From Microbacteriaceae bacterium (GTDB lineage: Bacteria > Actinomycetota > Actinomycetes > Actinomycetales > Microbacteriaceae), in assembly GCA_012511645.1 (NCBI GenBank), contig JAAZFP010000181.1, positions 1 through 17,165 on the forward strand: a stretch of 17,165 bases of DNA, in the 5' to 3' direction. The stretch's first letter is position 1; each line of letters opens with the position of its first letter. Below the pieces are notes generated by a model. It did no database searches and was not told where the DNA came from. It worked only from the letters and a program-made list of their open reading frames with translations. Of this stretch, positions 6,389-12,837 are shown in pieces. Position numbers and translations under genes: made by a program.

Positions 6389-8134
6389 GTGGCTACGTAC
6401 TCGAACACGATTCGGCAGGGATTGCCACGCACCCCCGGAGGGTCAGCCTGGCCCGATGTTGAGGGCGCAGTGCAGGGTGAAGCGCTTGTTGCCGAGGCAG
6501 CGACCTCCGCTCCTGTCGCAACGCCAGCGGCTGCAGATGCGGCAGACGGTGTCGCAGTTGCGGCGCCCGCGATCCCGGTTGCCACAGAGGCGGCTGCCGT
6601 GGAGCAACCAGACGCGGGGGTGGCGGTAACGAGTGAGACGACTCTCACGGCTGCTGCGCCCGCGGGCGAGAGCGCTCAGGTCGCGCTGCGGCAGGGATTG
6701 CCGCGCACCCCGGGCGGTGAGCCGTGGCCAGCCACGGGCACGGTCCGTGTCTCTGCGCCGGTGTCCGCAGCATCGGTTGCCACTGCTGAGGCGCCCGCAG
6801 CTGCTTCAGTGGCTTCGGTGCCCGCTGAAGCCGCAGCTGCTGTTGCCGGAGCACCTGCTGTTGCTGCGTCGGCGCCAGCAGCGCCGAGCGGGGCTGTCGC
6901 CGCGACCGAGACCGTCAGTGAAGAAGTGACGCTGCGTCAGGGGTTGCCCCGTGTCGTCGGCGGTGAGGCGTGGCCACCCGCTGGCGCGGTTACCGTCGAG
7001 CGTGCGGTCGCATCGCTGCCCGTAGCTGATGCAGCAGAGTCGACCGCTCCTGCCGTGGAGACTGTACCGGCCGAGGCTGTTACACCTGCATCGCCAGCTG
7101 CACCCACGGTGCCTGCGGCAGTGCCCGCGCCTGTGCCAGTAGCAGCCAAGCCCGTTACGCCTGCAGATGCACCCGCGACTGCGCCTGCATCTGCATCGCC
7201 AGTGAAGCCCGCGAAGCCGGCGCGAGAACCGATCATGATCGGCAGTCGCACGCTTGGCCAGTGGATGGGGCTCGCGGTGCTGTGGGGCGGGGGAGCGATC
7301 GTCGCTGCCGGCATCATTGTGCTCGCCGCTCGCGGTGTCACCACGTTGCCAGGAGTCCCCGAGTTCCTCGAACGCTACCCGGGCGAATACGCGCTGCCTG
7401 AGTTCGTTGATCCAGGGTTCCCCGCGTGGGTGCGCTGGGCTCACTTCTTGAACTTCTTCCTCATGGTGATGATCATCCGCTCGGGCCTGCTCGTGCGCCA
7501 GCAACAGAAGCCAGACGCCTTCTTTACCCCGAAAAAGGGTGGCAAGAAGATCAGCATCTACCTGTGGCTGCACACCTCACTTGACGTGCTGTGGGTGGTG
7601 AACGGCCTCGCATTTGTGGTGCTGATGTTCATCACCGGGCACTGGGCGAGGATCGTGCCAACGAGCTGGGAGGTCTTCCCGAATGCGCTCAGCGCGATGC
7701 TGCAGTACCTCACGCTCGAATGGCCCGTTGAAGACGGTTGGGTGAACTACAATTCGCTGCAGCAGATCATGTACTTCACGGTCGTCTTTATTGCCGCACC
7801 GCTCGCCATCATCACGGGTGTGCGCATGAGCGAGTGGTGGCCACAGAAGGCAGAGAAGCTGAACAAGCTGTATCCGGCGCCGGTGGCTCGTGCGATCCAC
7901 TTCCCGACCATGCTGTTCTTTGTGCTGTTCATTCTGATTCACGTGTTCCTCGTGTTCACCACGGGCGCGCTGAAGAATCTGAATCACATGTTTGTCGGCA
8001 CGCCAGAGGTCAGTTGGCTTGGGTTCTGGATGTTTGCGCTTGGCCTGCTCGTGACCGCAGCGGTTACATGGGCTGCGAGGCCGCTGGTGCTCGCACCAAT
8101 TGCGAACCTCTTCGGTCGCGTCAGCGAACGCTAG
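6389..8134 (+). CDS. Membrane b-type cytochrome (FdnI/thiosulfate-reductase cytochrome b fold) with repeat-bearing disordered N-terminus
   Basis: 581 residues in two parts. Residues 1-280 are Ala/Pro/Val-rich, likely disordered, with no signal peptide and three copies of a RQGLPR..GG..WP motif at 8-22, 100-114 and 182-196. Residues 288-565 hold about six hydrophobic helices: 289-313, 348-368, 392-416, 458-480, 500-525 and 543-563. Candidate haem ligands are H352 (RWAHFLNFF), H395 (LWLHTSLDV), H504 and H518, the last two spaced His-X13-His in one helix. That is the two-haem layout of formate dehydrogenase FdnI-like cytochromes. The GTG start at 6389 has GAAGG (6377-6381) 7 nt upstream and lies 2 bp after etfA. 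The basic residues before the first helix (KPAKPARE) predict a cytoplasmic N-terminus. No catalytic partner subunit is encoded beside it. A role in passing electrons from ETF to menaquinone is inferred from the coupling with etfA. Confidence 0.88.
   Translation: MATYSNTIRQGLPRTPGGSAWPDVEGAVQGEALVAEAATSAPVATPAAADAADGVAVAAPAIPVATEAAAVEQPDAGVAVTSETTLTAAAPAGESAQVALRQGLPRTPGGEPWPATGTVRVSAPVSAASVATAEAPAAASVASVPAEAAAAVAGAPAVAASAPAAPSGAVAATETVSEEVTLRQGLPRVVGGEAWPPAGAVTVERAVASLPVADAAESTAPAVETVPAEAVTPASPAAPTVPAAVPAPVPVAAKPVTPADAPATAPASASPVKPAKPAREPIMIGSRTLGQWMGLAVLWGGGAIVAAGIIVLAARGVTTLPGVPEFLERYPGEYALPEFVDPGFPAWVRWAHFLNFFLMVMIIRSGLLVRQQQKPDAFFTPKKGGKKISIYLWLHTSLDVLWVVNGLAFVVLMFITGHWARIVPTSWEVFPNALSAMLQYLTLEWPVEDGWVNYNSLQQIMYFTVVFIAAPLAIITGVRMSEWWPQKAEKLNKLYPAPVARAIHFPTMLFFVLFILIHVFLVFTTGALKNLNHMFVGTPEVSWLGFWMFALGLLVTAAVTWAARPLVLAPIANLFGRVSER
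6410..6976 (+). repeat. Three coding repeats of the RQGLPR-x2-GG-x2-WP motif
   Basis: Three 45-bp coding units (6410-6454, 6686-6730, 6932-6976) encode I/L-RQGLPR-TP or VV-GG-x2-WP within the cytochrome N-terminus. Between them lie 77 and 67 residues of Ala/Val/Pro/Glu-rich linker with no conservation. Base sequences of the units differ at synonymous sites while the peptide is kept, which points to selection on the peptide rather than to recent duplication. Confidence 0.85.
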
Positions 8135-8157
8135 GCGGACACCCAAAAATACGGTGC

Positions 8158-8184
8158 GAAAGGGGCGAGTTTCTCGCCCCTTTC
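8158..8184. terminator. Bidirectional terminator between the cytochrome and marR genes
   Basis: GAAAGGGGCGAG (8158-8169), loop TTT, then CTCGCCCCTTTC (8173-8184): a perfect 12-bp stem. It lies 24 nt after the cytochrome stop and about 60 nt beyond the convergent marR stop. On the minus strand it is followed by GCACCGTATTTTTGGG, which supplies a T-run, so it can serve both genes. Confidence 0.8.
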
Positions 8185-8244
8185 GTCGTGTATGGGCCAC
8201 CGCACGGACCCACCTCGCGGGGTCTGCGACCTCGTGCTTCCGAA

Positions 8245-8757
8245 CTACTCGCTGCCCAGCTCGAAACGATCCACGCTGATCGCGAGGTGGCGCAGCAGGG
8301 TCGCGAGTCGCTCGCGCTCGGCGCGCGGCATACCGCCGATGAGTCGCTCTTCAGCGTCAGCAAGACGGGTCATCGCTGCGTCGACGAGGGTTTGGCCCTG
8401 TTCGGTCATTTCGACGAGCACACCGCGGCCATCATTTGGGTCGGTGAGGCGTCGCACCAACTCCCGCTCGACCATTCGGTCGATGCGGTTTGTCATCGTG
8501 CCGCTCGACACCATGGTCTGCTTGACCAGCACTTTGGGACTCTGACGATATGGTGCGCCGCCGCGCCGCAGCACGGCGAGCACATCAAACTCCCACGCGG
8601 TGAGACCACTGCGATCAAACGCCTGCACGCGCACGCGGTCGATGTGCTTGGTGATGCGCGTCATGCGTGAGAACACGGCGAGCGGCGCGATATCGAGATC
8701 GGGGCGGGCCGCAGCCCACTCCCGCAAAATGCGATCAACCTCGTCTTCTTGTTTCAC
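8245..8757 (-). CDS. MarR-family transcriptional regulator
   Basis: A 170-residue dimeric winged-helix regulator. The first helices include FSRMTRITKHIDRVRVQAFDRSGL (29-52). The DNA-binding region runs AWEFDVLAVLRRGG (54-67), then KVLVKQTMVSSGTMTNRIDRMVERELV (75-101) with the recognition helix at 84-98, then the wing RLTDPNDGRGVLVEMTEQG (103-121), the DxRG signature of MarR proteins. The GTG start (8755-8757) is chosen because a GATAAT -10 box lies exactly 6 nt upstream, which fits a leaderless mRNA; there is no upstream Shine-Dalgarno. It is divergent from tRNA-Gln and convergent with the cytochrome gene. The target and effector cannot be read from the sequence. MarR proteins usually control the neighbouring divergent gene or a catabolic/efflux gene, but the neighbours here are tRNA/glmU and a terminator-separated cytochrome. 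Confidence 0.9.
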   Translation of the reverse strand: MKQEDEVDRILREWAAARPDLDIAPLAVFSRMTRITKHIDRVRVQAFDRSGLTAWEFDVLAVLRRGGAPYRQSPKVLVKQTMVSSGTMTNRIDRMVERELVRRLTDPNDGRGVLVEMTEQGQTLVDAAMTRLADAEERLIGGMPRAERERLATLLRHLAISVDRFELGSE

Positions 8758-8763
8758 TCTTCT

Positions 8764-8769
8764 ATTATC
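8764..8769 (-). promoter_or_regulatory. -10 box (GATAAT) of a probable leaderless marR transcript
   Basis: Reading the minus strand, GATAAT (8769 down to 8764) is followed by AGAAGA and then the GTG start codon. The 6-nt spacing would put the transcription start at the first base of the start codon, as in actinobacterial leaderless genes. No recognisable -35 is present at 17-19 bp. Confidence 0.5.
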
Positions 8770-8778
8770 GTGGTCATT

Positions 8779-8807
8779 TTTACTCGCGAAGTCTGCCAGA
8801 ATAGATG
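8779..8807 (+). promoter_or_regulatory. Candidate promoter for tRNA-Gln (and possibly glmU)
   Basis: TTTACT (8779-8784) and TAGATG (8802-8807) with a 17-bp spacer would start transcription near 8814, about 29 nt before the mature tRNA 5' end. The -10 lacks the final T. It lies back to back with the marR promoter, so the two may influence each other. Confidence 0.35.
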
Positions 8808-8842
8808 AGGTGTTCGCGCATCTCCTCGATGCGCACGCACGG

Positions 8843-8914
8843 TCCGCCTTGGTGTAACGGCAGCACGGCAGTTTTTGGAGCTGTTAGGTCTAGGTTCGAA
8901 TCCTAGGGGCGGAG
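8843..8914 (+). tRNA. tRNA-Gln (anticodon TTG)
   Basis: A 72-nt cloverleaf can be folded by eye. The acceptor stem TCCGCCT pairs with GGGCGGA (one G-U at the inner end). The D stem is GTG/CAC with loop TAACGGCAG. The anticodon stem GCAGT/GCTGT encloses loop TTTTGGA, with anticodon TTG at 8875-8877, which reads CAA. The T arm is CTAGG-TTCGAAT-CCTAG. The discriminator base is G and CCA is not encoded. It lies 29 nt upstream of glmU on the same strand, an arrangement common in Microbacteriaceae, so the tRNA may be processed from a transcript that continues into glmU. Confidence 0.93.
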
Positions 8915-8943
8915 CGATCTTCACGATCTGAGAGGTAACACAC

Positions 8944-10374
8944 ATGGCAGAAAAGCTTGCGGTGGTAATTCTCGCAGCCGGGCAAGGCACGCGGATGAAG
9001 TCGTCGGTGCCTAAGGTGCTTCACAAGATTGGTGGTCGATCACTGATCGCCCATGTGCTCGACACCGCAGCGGGCATGCAGCCGGACGCGGTGATTGCGG
9101 TGGTTCGACATGAGCGTGAGCTCGTCGCGGAGGCGATCCTTGACCACGCACCGCACACGGTGATTGTCGACCAGGACGAGGTGCCTGGCACCGGTCGTGC
9201 CGTCGAGCTCGCCGTTGCCGCGCTGCCAGCTGATTTCGCGGGTTCGATCGTGGTGCTCAGTGGCGACGTGCCACTCATTGACGTGCCGACGCTCGAGCGA
9301 CTGGTTCGTGGTCACATCGATCACCAGCGGGGCATGACGCTGCTGTCGGCAGTGTTTGAGAACCCGACGGGCTTGGGTCGCATTCTGCGTGACGCCGACG
9401 GGTCAATGCGCGGCATCGTCGAGGAGAAAGACGCGACCGAGGCGCAGCGCCGCATCACCGAGATCAACGGCGGCATCTATGTGTTTGCCCGCACCGCACT
9501 CGAATCCGCTCTTGCTGAGATCGACACGAACAACGCGCAGGGTGAAAAGTACCTCACCGATGCTGCGGCGCGCATTCTCGCGGGTGGGGGAGCGGTCGAC
9601 GCGGTTGCGACCGATGACACCTGGCTCATCGCCGGGGTGAATGACCGGGTGCAGCTGTCAGACGCGGGTCGCGAGCTGAACCGACGCATTGTGCGCGCCC
9701 ACCAGCACGCGGGGGTTACCATTCACGACCCGGCATCAACGTGGATCGACGCCGATGTGTCGATTGAGCCCGATGTCGAGGTGCTTCCCGGCACGTTCTT
9801 GCACGGTGCGACGAGCATCGCGACAGGAGCCGTCATTGGCCCTGACACGACGCTTGTTGACTGCGAGGTTGGTGAGGGTGCGCAGATTCGACGCAGCGAG
9901 GCGACGCTTGCGGTGTTCAGCGCAGGGGCGCAGGTGGGCCCATTTAGCTTCATTCGCCCAGGCACCGAACTCGGTGAGGGCGGTAAGATCGGCGCGTTTG
10001 TCGAGGCCAAGAACGCGAAGATTGGTTCTGGCAGCAAGGTGCCGCACCTCAGCTATGTGGGTGATGTGACGATCGGCGAAGGCAGCAACATTGGTGCGGG
10101 CACGATTGTTGCGAACTACGACGGGGTGAAGAAACACCAAACCACGGTCGGTGATGCGGTGCGCGTCGGCTCGAAGAACGTGCTGATCGCTCCAGTTACT
10201 ATTGGAGACGGAGCCTACACGGCGGCAGGCGCAATGGTGCGCAAAGATGTGCCACCGGGAGCGCTCACTATGAACGTTGCGCCGCAGCGAAACATCGAGG
10301 GTTGGGTGGCCGAAAATCGGCCAGGGACAAGCAGCGCACAGGCTGCAGAACAGGGCAGAGAAGAACGAGCATGA
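8944..10374 (+). CDS. glmU: Bifunctional GlmU: GlcN-1-P acetyltransferase / GlcNAc-1-P uridyltransferase
   Basis: Makes UDP-N-acetylglucosamine, the entry compound of peptidoglycan synthesis, in two steps: acetyl transfer to glucosamine-1-phosphate (C-terminal domain) and uridylyl transfer (N-terminal domain). It is a cytoplasmic trimer. 476 residues, normal for actinobacteria. The N-terminal nucleotidyltransferase motif is ILAAGQGTRMKSSVPKVLHK (9-28), with LSGDVPLID and EINGGIYVF further on. The C-terminal left-handed beta-helix shows imperfect hexapeptide repeats and VEAKNAKIGSGSKVPHLSYVGD, with H368 as the likely catalytic base of acetyl transfer; NYDGVKKHQTTVGD is also conserved. GAGAGG (8930-8935) lies 8 nt before the ATG. 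Its stop overlaps the start of prs (ATGA at 10371-10374), so the two are translationally coupled. Confidence 0.97.
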   Translation: MAEKLAVVILAAGQGTRMKSSVPKVLHKIGGRSLIAHVLDTAAGMQPDAVIAVVRHERELVAEAILDHAPHTVIVDQDEVPGTGRAVELAVAALPADFAGSIVVLSGDVPLIDVPTLERLVRGHIDHQRGMTLLSAVFENPTGLGRILRDADGSMRGIVEEKDATEAQRRITEINGGIYVFARTALESALAEIDTNNAQGEKYLTDAAARILAGGGAVDAVATDDTWLIAGVNDRVQLSDAGRELNRRIVRAHQHAGVTIHDPASTWIDADVSIEPDVEVLPGTFLHGATSIATGAVIGPDTTLVDCEVGEGAQIRRSEATLAVFSAGAQVGPFSFIRPGTELGEGGKIGAFVEAKNAKIGSGSKVPHLSYVGDVTIGEGSNIGAGTIVANYDGVKKHQTTVGDAVRVGSKNVLIAPVTIGDGAYTAAGAMVRKDVPPGALTMNVAPQRNIEGWVAENRPGTSSAQAAEQGREERA

Positions 10375-11348
10375 GCGCGATCGAGTTGGCCGGCCAAAAA
10401 AAGCTGGTGCTGATTTCAGGCCGAGCCTATCCGGAGCTTGCCGAGCAGGTCGCCGCAGAGTTGGGTGCGGAGCTTGTGCCCACCGACGCGCGCACCTTCG
10501 CGAACGGTGAACTCTACGCACGATTCGACGAGAGCGTGCGCGGTTGCGATGCCTTCGTGATCCAGAGCCACACCCACCCCATCAACGAGTGGTTGATGGA
10601 GCAGCTCATCATGGTTGACGCCCTCAAGCGCGCGTCGGCGAAGCGCATCACCGTGGTGGCACCCTTCTACCCATACTCGCGTCAGGACAAGAAGGGTCGC
10701 GGTCGCGAGCCCATTTCTGCGCGTCTCGTTGCCGACCTGTTCAAGGCTGCGGGCGCCGATCGCATCATGTCGGTTGACTTGCACGCCGCGCAGATCCAGG
10801 GCTTTTTCGATGGTCCGGTTGACCACCTCTTCGCAATGCCAGTGCTGCTCGACCACTTCAAAAAGACCATCGATCGCGATGATCTGACCGTCGTCTCACC
10901 CGACATGGGTCGTGTGCGGGTCGCTGACGTCTGGAGCGACAAGCTTGGCGCCCCGCTTGCGATCATTCACAAGCGTCGCGATCCGCTCGTGCCCAACCAG
11001 GTGTCAGTGCACGACATTGTGGGTCAGGTCAAGGATCGCTGGTGCGTGGTCGTCGACGACATGATTGACACCGGTGGCACGATAGCGAAGGCGGCTGAGG
11101 CGCTCAAGGCAAACGGTGCTCGCGGAGTCACCATCGCCTGCACCCACGCAATCTTCTCAGGCAAGGCGATTGAACACCTGTCGCAAGATTTCATTGATCA
11201 GGTTGTTGTGACTGATACGCTGCCGATCCCTGAAGAGAAGCGCTTCGCAAAGCTCACGGTGCTGCCGATTGCTCCGTTGCTCGCACAGGCAATTCACGAG
11301 GTCTTCGAAGATGGCTCGGTGACCAGCATGTTTGAGGGTGCGGCCTAA
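10371..11348 (+). CDS. prs: Ribose-phosphate pyrophosphokinase (PRPP synthetase)
   Basis: Converts ribose 5-phosphate and ATP to PRPP, the precursor of purines, pyrimidines, histidine, tryptophan and NAD, and of the arabinose donor in related actinobacteria. 325 residues from the ATG at 10371, which overlaps the glmU stop as ATGA. An in-frame ATG 69 bp upstream exists but would only translate glmU sequence in another frame, so I rejected it. Motifs: KKLVLISGRAYPELAEQVA, FANGELYARFDESVRG (R-flexible region), YPYSRQDKKGRGREPI (ATP-binding), SVDLHAAQIQGFF, and the PRPP-binding loop VVVDDMIDTGGTI with DDMIDTGGT at residues 229-237. All catalytic segments are present. The coupling to glmU puts two users of central sugar phosphates in one operon. 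Confidence 0.97.
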   Translation: MSAIELAGQKKLVLISGRAYPELAEQVAAELGAELVPTDARTFANGELYARFDESVRGCDAFVIQSHTHPINEWLMEQLIMVDALKRASAKRITVVAPFYPYSRQDKKGRGREPISARLVADLFKAAGADRIMSVDLHAAQIQGFFDGPVDHLFAMPVLLDHFKKTIDRDDLTVVSPDMGRVRVADVWSDKLGAPLAIIHKRRDPLVPNQVSVHDIVGQVKDRWCVVVDDMIDTGGTIAKAAEALKANGARGVTIACTHAIFSGKAIEHLSQDFIDQVVVTDTLPIPEEKRFAKLTVLPIAPLLAQAIHEVFEDGSVTSMFEGAA

Positions 11349-11378
11349 CCGCTGCACGCACCGGTCGCGCGAATGCGC

Positions 11379-11384
11379 TAGACT
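11379..11384 (+). promoter_or_regulatory. -10 box (TAGACT) of the rplY promoter
   Basis: TAGACT is a good actinobacterial -10 hexamer. It lies 31 nt after the prs stop and would start transcription near 11391, giving an rplY leader of about 150 nt. The -35 region (about 11356-11361) has no recognisable TTGACA-like sequence. Confidence 0.5.
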
Positions 11385-11390
11385 TTGATG

Positions 11391-11541
11391 CTGTACTTCG
11401 GCGAGGGGCGCATCATGCGCCCGTGATCGACGCGGTGGAGCCTCTAGCGGGCCCTTCTGACGCGCCATACGGCGAGGCAAAGCAAGCAGGTGGGTCTGAC
11501 CCGCCACGTTTGGGCGCGAGCCCGCTAAGGAGAAACTGATT
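11391..11541 (+). promoter_or_regulatory. Structured 5' leader of rplY with RBS next to a long-range stem
   Basis: Three nested elements can be paired by eye. Hairpin 1 is GGGCGCA-TCA-TGCGCCC (11406-11422). A long-range stem pairs TAGCGGGC (11445-11452) with GCCCGCTA (11520-11527). Inside it lie CGCC-ATAC-GGCG (about 11463-11474) and GGTGGGT-CTG-ACCCGCC (11489-11505). The Shine-Dalgarno AAGGAG begins at the 3' edge of the long-range stem, whose last A may overlap it. The motif GGCGAGG occurs twice (about 11400-11406 and 11471-11477). The length and RBS placement suggest control of L25 synthesis. I do not recognise a named RNA family. Confidence 0.5.
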
Positions 11542-12135
11542 ATGAGCGACACCCCACAGCTCGTTACCACTGCCCGTGAGTCATTCGGCAAGGGCGCGGC
11601 TCGCAAGCTGCGCGCCGCGGGCCAGACCCCAGTGGTGGTTTACGGTCACGGCACCGATCCGTTGCACCTGACCGTTGAAGCTCACCCCTTTAGCCTGATC
11701 GTGCGTCACGCGAACGCGATCATTGAGCTTGACGTCAACGGCAAGAAGCAGCTCGTGCTTGTGAAAGACGTGCAGAAAGATCCCGTACTGCAGCTCATCG
11801 AGCACGCTGACCTCATCATCGTCAAGAAGGGTGAGACCGTTGACGTTGAGGTTCCAGTGGTAATCGTCGGCACACCGTTCTCGGGCACCACCTTCCTGCA
11901 GGAGCTCAACACCCTGCGCATCAAGGTGCCCGCCACCAACATTCCTGAGCACGTTGAGGTCAGCGTTGAGGGTCTCGAAGCTGGCGTGCACATTCTCGCC
12001 GGTGACCTCAAGCTTGCAGGCGATGAGACGCTGCTCGATGACCCCGAACAGCTCGTGGTGCAGGTCGTTGAGCCTCGTGGCAAGTCTGAAGAAGACGAGG
12101 CAGCTGAGGCAGCTGGCGAAGCTGCTGCAGAGTAA
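11542..12135 (+). CDS. rplY: 50S ribosomal protein L25/general stress protein Ctc
   Basis: Binds 5S rRNA in the large ribosomal subunit. 197 residues: the long two-domain (Ctc/TL5) form rather than the ~95-residue enterobacterial one. The N-terminal 5S-binding domain (about 1-93) contains TARESFGKGAARKLRAAGQTPVVVYG and ILKDVQ-like VLVKDVQKDPVLQLIEHADL. The C-terminal beta domain contains VEVPVVIVGTPFSG and NIPEHVEVSVEGLEAGVHILAGDL. The last ~20 residues are an acidic Ala/Glu tail (SEEDEAAEAAGEAAAE), common in actinobacterial L25. AAGGAG (about 11527-11532) precedes the ATG at 11542. It has its own promoter and terminator, so it is expressed separately from prs, likely in line with rRNA or stress. 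Confidence 0.96.
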   Translation: MSDTPQLVTTARESFGKGAARKLRAAGQTPVVVYGHGTDPLHLTVEAHPFSLIVRHANAIIELDVNGKKQLVLVKDVQKDPVLQLIEHADLIIVKKGETVDVEVPVVIVGTPFSGTTFLQELNTLRIKVPATNIPEHVEVSVEGLEAGVHILAGDLKLAGDETLLDDPEQLVVQVVEPRGKSEEDEAAEAAGEAAAE

Positions 12136-12148
12136 CCTCGCATATGTC

Positions 12149-12182
12149 GAGCCCGTCCGAGCCTCACGGCTCTGGCGGGCTC
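12149..12182 (+). terminator. Terminator hairpin after rplY
   Basis: GAGCCCGTC (12149-12157) pairs with GGCGGGCTC (12174-12182; one G-U pair). After a single C/T mismatch, GAGCC (12159-12163) pairs with GGCTC (12168-12172) around a TCAC loop. It lies 14 nt after the stop and is followed by GTTGCGTG, so the U-tract is poor. Confidence 0.72.
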
Positions 12183-12252
12183 GTTGCGTGTCAGCGACAT
12201 GTGGTTCGATTGAGACATGTTCTGGCGAAAGAAGCACGAGAAAGGCGAGCCC

Positions 12253-12837
12253 GTGGGTGACGTATGGCTCATCGTGGGACTGGGTAACCCCGGCCCGAAA
12301 TATGAGACGACCAGACACAACGTGGGCCAAATGGCGCTCGATGTGCTGAGCGATCGCATCGGCTCGCGATTCGCTTCGCACCGGACGAACTCGCGCATCG
12401 CTGAGGGACGCCTCGTTCCTGGGGGGCCGAAGCTCGTGCTCGCGAAATCAAACGGCTACATGAACACTTCTGGTGGGCCGGTATCTGCGCTCGCCAAGTA
12501 TTTTTCTGTGCCAGCCGATCGCATCGTCGTGTTGCACGATGAGCTTGACCTGCCGTTTGACTCGATCAAGTTGAAGCAGGGTGGTGGTCACGGCGGCCAC
12601 AACGGCCTGCGCGACATTGCTAAAGCGCTTGGCACCCCAGACTTTTATCGTGTCAGGATCGGCATTGGGAGGCCTCCCGGACAGCAAGACGCAGCCGATT
12701 ATGTGTTGCGACCGTTTGCCTCGGTCGAGACCGGCCCGCTCGCAGTGCTGCTCGAAGACGCCGCAGACGCGACCGAGCTGCTCGTCAACGAAGGATTGCT
12801 CGCCGCGCAGCAGCAGTTTCACGGGCGCACCCGATGA
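12253..12837 (+). CDS. pth: Peptidyl-tRNA hydrolase
   Basis: Releases tRNA from peptidyl-tRNAs that drop off the ribosome; essential cytoplasmic monomer. From GTG 12253 the product has 194 residues, the family norm. Motifs: WLIVGLGNPGPKYETTRHNVG with catalytic H22; KSNGYMNTSG with N71; VLHDELDLPF with D96; GGGHGGHNGLRDI; and FYRVRIGIGRPPG. I chose GTG 12253 because GAAAGG (12240-12245) lies 7 nt upstream and the family usually begins a few residues before the W-L-V-V-G-L-G strand. An in-frame ATG at 12217 would add MFWRKKHEKGEP; it has no Shine-Dalgarno but could be leaderless, so this start remains possible. The stop overlaps the mfd start as ATGA. It lies next to rplY, the usual pairing of ribosome-associated genes. 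Confidence 0.95.
   Translation: MGDVWLIVGLGNPGPKYETTRHNVGQMALDVLSDRIGSRFASHRTNSRIAEGRLVPGGPKLVLAKSNGYMNTSGGPVSALAKYFSVPADRIVVLHDELDLPFDSIKLKQGGGHGGHNGLRDIAKALGTPDFYRVRIGIGRPPGQQDAADYVLRPFASVETGPLAVLLEDAADATELLVNEGLLAAQQQFHGRTR

Noticed and set aside
6410..6976. Repeats in the cytochrome N-terminus as a CRISPR or minisatellite
   Set aside because: The units are in frame, conserved as peptide rather than as DNA, and spaced unevenly by coding linkers.
6806..7573. Long minus-strand open frame opposite the cytochrome N-terminus
   Set aside because: Its translation is low-complexity Arg/Cys/Gly repeats that mirror the Ala/Pro/Val-rich coding strand. The plus-strand frame has a Shine-Dalgarno, motif conservation and the membrane domain.
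8754..8777. A 7-codon frame MTTIIEE whose TGA overlaps the marR start, as a leader peptide
   Set aside because: The GATAAT box lies inside it, so the likely marR transcript would not contain its ATG.
11388..11426. A 12-codon reading frame MLYFGEGRIMRP in the rplY leader
   Set aside because: Its ATG lies only 3 nt after the TAGACT -10 box, upstream of the expected transcription start, and it has no Shine-Dalgarno. It overlaps the first hairpin and is probably chance.
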